In this document: one piece after another, positions 56,740 to 64,000 of the stretch | Layout of the letters: each line of letters starts with the position of its first letter | How positions within the stretch are numbered: position 1 is the stretch's first letter | Position numbers and translations under genes: made by a program | Origin: Aphrocallistes beatrix | Taxonomy: Eukaryota > Porifera > Hexactinellida > Sceptrulophora > Aphrocallistidae | Direction: 5' to 3' | Length of the DNA stretch: 64,000 nt | Assembly: GCA_963281255.1 (NCBI GenBank) | Contig: OY725506.1 | Coordinates: forward strand, 601,001-665,000 | The notes under the pieces: generated by a model | Databases searched by the model: none | What the model saw: only the letters and a program-made list of their open reading frames with translations | What the model was told of the DNA's origin: nothing

Positions 56740-57010
56740 AAAAAGGAAAATAGTTCGAAAAAAAAAAAATCCTAATGATAAAAAGTCGAACTATTTCCTA
56801 AATCCGCAATTCGAACTATTTCCTTTTCCGAAAAGTTGAACCATTTCCGCATTACCTATGATATCATCCTTAGAGAGATTTGAAAAAATTCACAAATTCC
56901 TCCAATTTTTGTTCTAGAATGCAATTGTAACAAATCCGCAATTCGAACTATTTCCTTTTTCGAAAAGTTGAACCATTTCCGCATTGGTTACAATTACTTG
57001 GTTACCATTG
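56740..57010. repeat. TTCGAACTATTTCC direct/inverted repeat block upstream of RAD21
   Basis: The word TTCGAACTATTTCC(T/G), often followed by GAAAAGTTGAACCATTTCCGC, occurs repeatedly in both orientations between 56740 and 57000. TGGTTACAATTG words follow. The block lies just upstream of the RAD21 ATG and may be a decayed MITE cluster. No gene lies between 56599 and 57558. Confidence 0.5.
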
Positions 57011-57558
57011 GTTACAATTGCATAGTCAGGGGTGGTGTGTTATAACAGACGTATTGGAGTTTCAATTGAATTATACGTACATTGTAAAATGTCTATATAA
57101 TGTCGAAATCTCTTTTCTAGGACATGTGAATAAATTATTTTAATCATTCCTGTCGTCCCAGTTGTATCTATCTTCCCTTGGATCATTTGTATATTATAGT
57201 ATATATTTTACTAACTAGTTTTTCATTCAATTAACTCATTAGTAGAGATAGCATTATAAGTAAGTACTACTATGGAAGTCTGTATAATAGACAGAATGGA
57301 ATACTATGTCTAATGGCACTGCATCGAACTGAATGGGACACTTATTGCAATGGGAAAGAACTGGAAATTCTCCAGTGTATAGTAATTAAATGAACTGTCC
57401 TGTTCTGTCCCAACTCTTTCCTCAAAATTAAATTGCTGATACAAGATCTCGTCAAACTATGGAATTAGTTATGTCTAATCGTGATATTACAAAGCAATGA
57501 TAATACAAACCTAGCAAGATTAATTTCAATACACCACAGAAATAAGAAGTGATCAGTG

Positions 57559-60387
57559 CTATGATTGGTTCCGCCGTACTTCAGATATGACTGCTTCTGC
57601 AAACTCGGAACATTTCGCCTTTCCTCCCAAGTCTTCAGTCTTGCACCCCTCAGCCAAACACTTGAACACTGCACTCTCAATCTGTCTCCCGTGCCCTTCC
57701 ATACCGATGTGAGTCAGCATCATGCAGGCACTGAGCAGGAGTGCCATCGGATTGGCTTTGTCTTGCCCTGCGATGTCTGGGGCAGTGCCATGGACCGCCT
57801 CGAATAGAGCCACCCCTTCTCTCCCCATGTTGCCAGAAGGTGTCACTCCGAGACCTCCGACAAGTCCTAGAATCACTAACTTAAAGCATACATGACAAAC
57901 GTCCCGTTTTTGGTGGGACATCCCGATTTTTCACTCTTCTATTGAGCTAATTTTACAAGTGTTCCCTTTTTTCATGAATTATCTCGCGTTTTAAGATTCT
58001 ATGCATAATCATTTTCTACTGCGTCCCGCTTTTATCATGACTCAAGTTGGCATGTATGTTGTACTCAAGACCAGAATTAGAGGTAGGAGAGATACAGCGA
58101 CCTTCCTAAACAATATACATTTTCAAATCGGACGGTAGATTTTAAGAGAATTGAGAAATACGATGAAGTAGCAGATTTAGATAAATTCCATGTGTTGTAG
58201 AATCGACATGTTCAGCCATTAAAGCAGGCTTTCAACCTTTTTGGGCTGTGAATTCCCTATAAAAAATTCTCTATATTCTGTGGACCCCTTCCTATTAACC
58301 GTAACACAAAATTTCGAATCCTGTGGACCCCCCGGAAATCTTCTGTGGACCACAAAGGGGTCCATTGACCCCAGGTTGGGAACCACTGCATTGAAGGATT
58401 AAGAAGGCTGTGGGACATTCAGATTTACCTGCACACAGATCTGACAAGATGTCTCCATACAAGTTAGGCATAACCAGGACGTCGTAGTGAGAAGGATCTT
58501 GAACTAGGTTGAGACAGCAAGTGTCGATCAGACTCTGTTGGTACTGGATAGAAGGATATCTAAGTTGGAATAGGCAACAAATGAATAGGAATACCTCATT
58601 CCTAACAGTTGAGTATTTGCCAATTCTTCATCTCTTCCATTAGCCTAGCTTAAACCACAGATCAGAAATAGTATAAATACAGTCGACTCCGCTTAATCAC
58701 TGTTTAATCGGGTCAACCGCTTAATCGGGCAACTTTTGGCAGGACCGGAATACCTCTCACACATAGAAGCTAATACAAAATATTTTCGGTTAATAGGGTT
58801 CTCTGCTTAATCAGGGCAAAATGTCCAGACCGATGTGGCCCTATTAAGCGGAGTCGACTGTATTTGTAGTAAAATCCTTTTCATTTGTGTTCGAAAGCGG
58901 TTCTATTTATACCTTTCTGCTACCTCGTCACAGCACTGCATGAAGAGTCCGTCGGAAGCTCTCATGATGTTAGCCTTGTGCACAGCGCACACTGACTTCC
59001 GTCCTTCCTTCTGTGCATAATTGAACGCATACTCAGCTACCCTCAAGCTCGCCTCCCTCGTGATCAGCTTGATGCTCTGTACAACCCCGTCCGTGATCTG
59101 AACAAAAGCGTTCGTAGAAATAACTCATAAAAGTACCAAGCAACAGATTAGGTATATGCACACTTCTGAAATGCGGAAACATTTGTTAATTAATTCAAAC
59201 CCACCATCGGCTAGGTGTTTTCTATTTATAGTAAAAGTCGAACACTTGTGTGGTTTCCCCGCCCAAAATTGCTTAAACAGGAAATGATGCAACAACGCGA
59301 CGTAGCCATTGGTGGGTTTAATTGAATCCTTCCTGTAACGGATATCTGGAAAAAATCAGGACAAAAGTATTTTATTAAAACACCTCAATTTCTTGTCAAT
59401 TACTATTACCACTGTGTGGCGAGGATGAATTAGTTTGAAATGGAGAATGTTATCCAAATTGTCACTCAACAAATTTAAATCACATGAGTTAGAGACCTGA
59501 TGTTCAATGCCAGAGTATTCGCCTTCCGTGTTCTCTCTGATCGTGACTAAATCCACGTCTCCGTATTGGGTGCTGATGCCAGGGAGACTGCGACACGGCC
59601 TGACGTTGGCGTACAGGTTGAAGACTCTCCGCAAAGTCAGATTCAGAGACACAGACCCCTTCCCGATCTGAGTCTCAAGTGGACCTGCAACCACAAGTTA
59701 GATTGAATATTCACTTGGGACATTGGTCGACTGTGAAAATATCGCAATCTCAATCTCGATCATTTTCCGATCATTTTTGTAACAATATAGAGCTGGAAGA
59801 AAACTCAAATGGTAACAGCTTAGTAAAATAGAATGAAGTAATGATGGCGAGGAGGGAAGGCAATACAAATCTCCAAAAATGATCGAGATAAAAAAGATTG
59901 CGATCTTCCATCCGATCATTCAAATAAAAAGATCGCTGATTCTCAATCGATTGTAAAAATACGATTGCGATCAATGATCCTAATCCCTAGTCTCACTAGA
60001 CTCTAACTAGAGTACGTATAGTGTAGAGAGTTATTTGGAAATCAAGGAAGAAGAAGTGTTACAGAAAGAGTAACGTAGTTTACAAGTTTCAAGGAAGAAA
60101 CCTTTGAGTCCAACTTTGTTCTTGCTCATCGAGTCGATGACCTGATGGGGCAGGGTGACCTGTCCGGTGTTTAACATCACAGGTTTCACGTCGACAGGGT
60201 CCCACTCGATCGGGACTCCAGCACCCTCAAAGATCTGTTGGACCGCATTCGAAATTTCAGGCCCGATTCCATCCCCGGCGATTAAGGTGACTCTCTGAGT
60301 CGAAGTGTTACGAAGCTGATTGGGAATGAAGTTTCGGATTCTAGACACGCATCTGCGTGAAGGAATGCACTTCAACCCTGACAGCAT
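57559..60387 (-). CDS. IDH3A: NAD-dependent isocitrate dehydrogenase alpha subunit, 5 exons
   Basis: The mitochondrial TCA-cycle subunit that oxidises isocitrate to 2-oxoglutarate with NAD+. Exons 60387-60102, 59684-59497, 59097-58913, 58559-58429 and 57866-57559 give 365 aa (human 366). The first about 30 residues are Arg/Ser-rich without acidic residues, as in a mitochondrial import signal. Then come [38 protein letters not shown], the catalytic-region [25 protein letters not shown] and the nucleotide-binding [15 protein letters not shown]. All active-site blocks look intact. The ATG is one base after an ACTGTACTATTAG acceptor-like sequence, again suggesting a spliced leader or 5'UTR intron. 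Introns hold several MITEs. Confidence 0.97.
57887..58058. mobile_element. CATAC/GTATG hairpin MITE, IDH3A intron 4
   Basis: Ends CATACATGACAAAC / GTTGGCATGTATG with the GGTGGGACATCCCG core. No clear target duplication. Confidence 0.75.
58225..58388. mobile_element. Complete hAT-like MITE, IDH3A intron 4
   Basis: 164 bp with ends CAGGCTTTCAACC / GGTTGGGAACCACTG. Flanking octamers CATTAAAG and CATTGAAG match at 7 of 8 positions, as expected for an ageing hAT target duplication. Confidence 0.75.
58680..58860. mobile_element. Pogo/Tigger-like MITE, IDH3A intron 3
   Basis: 181 bp, CAGTCGACTCCGC / GCGGAGTCGACTG ends, TA on both sides. It ends about 50 bases before exon 58913-59097 on the plus map. 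Confidence 0.82.
59210..59300. repeat. TATAAATAG/CCGGAAATGAG short repeat
   Basis: Core TTTTCTATTTATAG ... CCCCGCCCAAAATTGCTTAAAC in IDH3A intron 2. Confidence 0.5.
59725..59990. repeat. GATCATTTTC/GCGATC inverted words, IDH3A intron 1
   Basis: Words ATCGCAATC, GATCATTTTTG and GATTGCGATC recur in both orientations, ending in GATCCTAATCCCTAG. This is probably a decayed MITE. A similar GATTGGATTGG hairpin is at about 40157-40237. Confidence 0.4.
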
Positions 60388-61197
60388 GCTAATAGTACAG
60401 TTAAGTAAGCAGCTTAATCAAACTAATACTAAACAAACTCGCTTCCCCCAAGTGCGCCTGTGCTAATGCAATGACAAGGCCGTAGTCACTAGGTGTGAAG
60501 TGGTCGGTTGAGGCTAAAAAGTGGTTAGGTTGAAACCGGCCCGATGCCTATTTCAGACGAATACAAACAAAATGATTATGTAATGGTGAGCTAGCCTACA
60601 TCGCTACCATTACAATCATTCTCTCACTGTTACAGTCGTTAAAATACGAGTATTATATGATATATCACTTCAAAACCAAAAAATTATCCTCAGCGCATAA
60701 AATCTGTACATCTTGGTTATATTTGTAAATATATTGCCAGTTGTTCCAGACAAAACGAAAGACAACCCATCGGTCTCATTACTCGATAAAATACCATTTA
60801 GCTGCCAAGAGCAAGTATATTTAAGTTTAGATAATGATTTCTATTCAAAATTGCTGGTCTCTAAAAGTAAATGGGGTTGCAGCCTATTTCTCTGTTGATT
60901 TGTCTTAGGTAAAAGGATACTAGAGATCGGCTTGAACAATTTATCCATGGTTTTTACGTAAATTCCTAATACGGCATTTGAAGGTCTAGGTGTCCAAAGG
61001 GGAACAAATGTGAATAAATAAAGCTTATTGAAATAAATAAATAAAAGAAGCAAGGATGCTTGCTTGTAATTATAACAATGGCCTAACACAACTAAATATA
61101 AATTCAAATGAAAATACTAAAAATGCATTCGATAGAAATATTAAATCTCAAAAATTGAATTTGTAAATATATTTTCTAGAAAACGATTATGAAAATT
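60388..61197. other. IDH3A upstream region / acetyl-CoA carboxylase 3' flank
   Basis: About 810 bases with no gene. The first part carries a repeat (GGCCGTAGTCACTAGGTG, 60480-60545) also present near 45580. No TATA box is convincing for IDH3A. Confidence 0.4.
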
Positions 61198-63008
61198 TCA
61201 ATCTAGAGAAGATTGCAGGATAGAGATGAGCTCAGTCTTCTGTGCAGTGGACAGATTCTGTACAATCATACTCATCGAGCCAGAGAGTTCCCGATTGGAG
61301 AGGATGCTACAAAATGGTAGGAACATTAAACCATATTAACATCAACATTAAAACATTAGTATTAGCATTAGTATTAACATTAACATTACATTAACAGATA
61401 CAGTCGACTCCGCTTAATAGGGTCACATCGGTCAGAGGGTATTTTGCCCCGGTTAAGCGGAGAACCCTATTAACCGAAAATAATTTGTATTAGCTTCTAT
61501 GTGTGGAGCTATTCCGGTTCCGTCAAAAGTGGCCCGATTAAACAGTGGCCCGATTAAGCGGAGTCGACTGTACTTTCTAACAAGAGAGATTGCATTGAAT
61601 CCTACCTCCCAATCTGCTTCACAGCCGCAGCCTCTGCAACACGCCTCATGTTCTCACCAATAATCTTCCTTCCCTCCCCGCGCATCCACTCGTAGACCTC
61701 CCTGTCCGATTCGTGGCCAGACCCGGGCACCGGTCTCTGCTCGAGATACCAGCGCCGCAGCTTGGCCTGACTCTGCTGGAACTCGAGACAGCTGTCTTGC
61801 TCCATCAGTTTCCTGGTCAGCTGGAGCTGCTCCAGCCGACGCAGTAATCTCCAGTAGAAGAACTCTCTGGAGTGGCGCCATTCCACCACTGCCTAGACAT
61901 GAATAGGAATGGATTAAGCAGTGGTTCCCAACCTGGGTCCATGGACCCCTTGGTGGCCTACAAAAGATATTAGGGGGTCCACAGGATTCGAAATTTTGTA
62001 TAACGGTTAATAGGTGTTTCAAATCAGCGCAAGCAAGCGAAGCGCGCTTGTTTTAATTATTGTATAATTATATAATAATTATATAATAATTGTTAGCTGG
62101 ATATAAACAGAAGGAAGCCTAACGATCTTAGAAATAACTATTTTAAACTTTGGTAGCCAAATTATGGGGAAATTATAGGAAATAATTATGCTTAATTCAC
62201 ACCTTAAATCTTGGAAATATTCCTCTTAAAATATCCGGATTAAATTTAGATCGCTTGGAATTGGTTTCTCTCCTGTGAACTTGAATTATGGAATTATTTG
62301 TATTAATTGCTGACCAAATGTTATTGACTTCAAAAATAAAATATAAATAATTATTTAAATAGTAAATGTTGGGGCGTAGAATACCTTTTGTAAATATTAG
62401 TGTATACAGTACACCCTTGCTAATCCGAACACTTCATTATTCAATCCGAACACCCAGAATATAATATTATTCGCCTCTATGTTTTAAATCAACGTTTATA
62501 ATATTATATATTTCAATGATTGAGAAACCTCGTTAAAAACTGCAATCATAACAAAATATTATTCTTAACATTCAAACAATACAGATTTTTTACAGTTAAT
62601 TCCCTATTGAATTAATGTTATTTCACTAATCGGAACAAATTCACTAATCCGAACGATTTTTCGATCATTGGCACAGAGCTGTTCGGACTGCTGTAATAGA
62701 AAACGTTCGCATATTTCAATTTAGGTACATAGCAACTCACAGATATCACTCCTTTCTCGATCATTCGTCCGGCGGTATCATGGAGATCTGCAAACTGCAC
62801 AGCGACTTGGTGGTACATGGGCAGCAGCAGTGTCTGTCTGTCCAACAGCTTCCCTTCTAGCTCTTTCGTCTCAGCAGCAGACAAGTTTGTAGAACTGAGC
62901 TTAGAGAGAAGATCAATGCAAACGCTATCCAGTCTATTTATAGTAGACAGTACATCTCTCTGTCTAAACTTTATCTCCACTGTTCCTTCTGCTTCTAGCA
63001 CTCCACCT
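61198..63008 (-). CDS. Acetyl-CoA carboxylase, C-terminal end only (last three exons; gene continues beyond the window)
   Basis: The last about 221 codons of the multidomain enzyme that makes malonyl-CoA. Exons 63008-62741, 61892-61606 and 61306-61198 join in phase. They encode the end of the carboxyltransferase domain: [15 protein letters not shown], then [22 protein letters not shown], then [13 protein letters not shown] and [12 protein letters not shown]. The gene reads on the minus strand, so the biotin carboxylase, biotin carrier and most of the carboxyltransferase lie past 64000. No further exon is visible in 63009-64000. Order of blocks and spacing match animal ACACA/ACACB, and I cannot tell which paralogue it is. 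Confidence 0.94.
61401..61570. mobile_element. Pogo/Tigger-like MITE, acetyl-CoA carboxylase intron
   Basis: 170 bp, CAGTCGACTCCGC / GCGGAGTCGACTG ends, TA borders. It ends 36 bases downstream of a splice donor (exon 61606-61892). Confidence 0.82.
61919..62053. mobile_element. hAT-like MITE fragment joined to a Helitron-like 3' end
   Basis: CAGTGGTTCCCAACC and its core run to about 62012, then change abruptly to the Helitron-like terminus GCAAGCAAGCGAAGCGCGCTTGTT (given here only as a short landmark, 62029-62052). The right end of the hAT MITE is missing. Confidence 0.55.
62407..62693. mobile_element. TA-flanked MITE (CTAATCCGAACA type), carboxylase intron
   Basis: 287 bp starting CAGTACACCCTTGCTAATCC and ending GAGCTGTTCGGACTGCTG, with TA on both sides. 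It is in reverse orientation to 21684-21942 and lies within the intron between the last visible carboxylase exons. Confidence 0.65.
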
Positions 63009-64000
63009 CTATAGATATTTATTATAATGAATTATACGTCTCTACCCTAGACAATTAATAAAATGATAATCGAAAATATCAATTTTCATAACAACAATGT
63101 TACACACAGTTCATATTAGGTTGGATTACAAACATACAATTGATTAGAATCAAATTGTAAATGCATTATCTCTTAATTACACAACGAGTGGTGTATGAGA
63201 TTGTTAATATTCCTAAACTTTCGTCTCTATCTTTATGCGAAGGAAACAAATAATTTATCCAGACTCGAAAATACGATATTCGAAATCTAGCACCTCTCAG
63301 TTCTTCAATCAACTTACACAAACAAATATAAAAACAACAACCATTGAGTTTTAATATATAAGATGCCTGCTTGTATACAGGCATATATGAATACATGATA
63401 AGTGCAAAAAATAAACCGACTTGTAAATCAATTTAAATGACAACAATATTAACTATATTTACTACGAACCATTTATAACAAATTCTTCAGTAAAATTCAA
63501 AACATAAATTAAAATCTGTTTTGTAGTATAATGAGTGAGTGGGTCTGAAATCAAGAGATTTAACCCTAATTTGACGTGGGGTCAAAAGTATAAATAGAAA
63601 TGACCCCACTTTCATTTTCAATTTCAATTCACTTTCAATTAACTTTCACTTTCAATTCAACATTCCTCGGCAAGTTGGGGTTAAGGCTCTAAACAGTTCA
63701 AATGTAAACAAACTAAAGTAAACCGTCTTTGTAGGCGACCATGAGTCTTAGTTGTATAAATGGAGCGTAATACTATAATGCTTGCAGGTCTTACACACTA
63801 AAATCCCTCTTTTTAAATAAATATTTCATCTTACAAACAAACAATTTAAATTATAATCAATTTCATAAGAAAAAGTACAGTAATCTGATCTAATCATAAA
63901 ATCTGAGGTTTTTATAATAAGGAAATATCCTTGCAGTATATAGGTATGTTCTTATAAGATTTAGATTGTCTACTGGCACATTCTGGTCAACTCAAACAAT
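63009..64000. other. Intron of acetyl-CoA carboxylase
   Basis: AT-rich, with no exon found. A small block of ACTTTCAATT repeats (63608-63660) and a fragment of the TATAAATAG short repeat (63575-63605) are visible. Confidence 0.5.

Noticed and set aside
63166..63396. 76-codon minus-strand ORF near the right edge
   Set aside because: Does not resemble any acetyl-CoA carboxylase segment; it lies in intron sequence.

Overview
This window is nuclear DNA of an invertebrate-type metazoan. Genes are split by GT-AG introns, intergenic and intronic DNA is AT-rich, and the proteins are animal-specific (CPT1, a rhodanese-type MAP-kinase phosphatase, TRAF/MATH, SH2 and SAM domains, cohesin RAD21). I cannot name the species. 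There is no sign of prokaryotic sequence, CRISPR, rRNA or tRNA genes.

Layout. (1) 0.5-9.7 kb, plus strand: a complete 14-exon carnitine O-palmitoyltransferase 1 gene with a TATA-like box and a 5'UTR intron. (2) 9.7-19.7 kb: no gene. It is full of transposon debris: a 2,051-bp hAT-type foldback with an exact 8-bp target duplication, a 347-bp hAT-like MITE, a Helitron-like element with 141-bp internal repeats, and many small TA-flanked hairpins. (3) 19.8-21.1 kb, plus strand: a three-exon dual-specificity MAP-kinase phosphatase. (4) 23.7-44.2 kb, minus strand: a 14-exon gene predicted to encode about 1,172 aa with an IQGAP-type CH domain, two SH2 domains, proline-rich linkers and a C-terminal SAM domain. 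I know of no described family with this architecture. One of its introns carries an intronless SLC49A4-like transporter on the opposite strand, preceded by three tandem copies of a roughly 1.35-kb unit. (5) 44.9-64 kb, minus strand: a head-to-tail run of a 61-aa NudC C-terminal mini-gene, NUDC, intronless EIF3C, RAD21, IDH3A and the last three exons of acetyl-CoA carboxylase. An intronless TRAF-like gene sits on the opposite strand inside a RAD21 intron.

How the genes relate. CPT1 (mitochondrial fatty-acyl import) and acetyl-CoA carboxylase (maker of malonyl-CoA, the CPT1 inhibitor) lie at opposite ends, with the TCA-cycle enzyme IDH3A next to the latter. I see no evidence that they are co-regulated. 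RAD21, EIF3C and NUDC are housekeeping genes. The CH/SH2/SAM protein, the MAP-kinase phosphatase and the TRAF protein are signalling components.

The repeat fraction is dense. A pogo/Tigger-like TA-flanked hairpin family (ends CAGTCGACTCCGC) occurs at least a dozen times. Another family (ends CATAC/GTATG) shows 6-bp target duplications, one created by insertion of one copy into another. Exon borders were placed by reading frame, splice-site dinucleotides and remembered family alignments. No transcript evidence was available.
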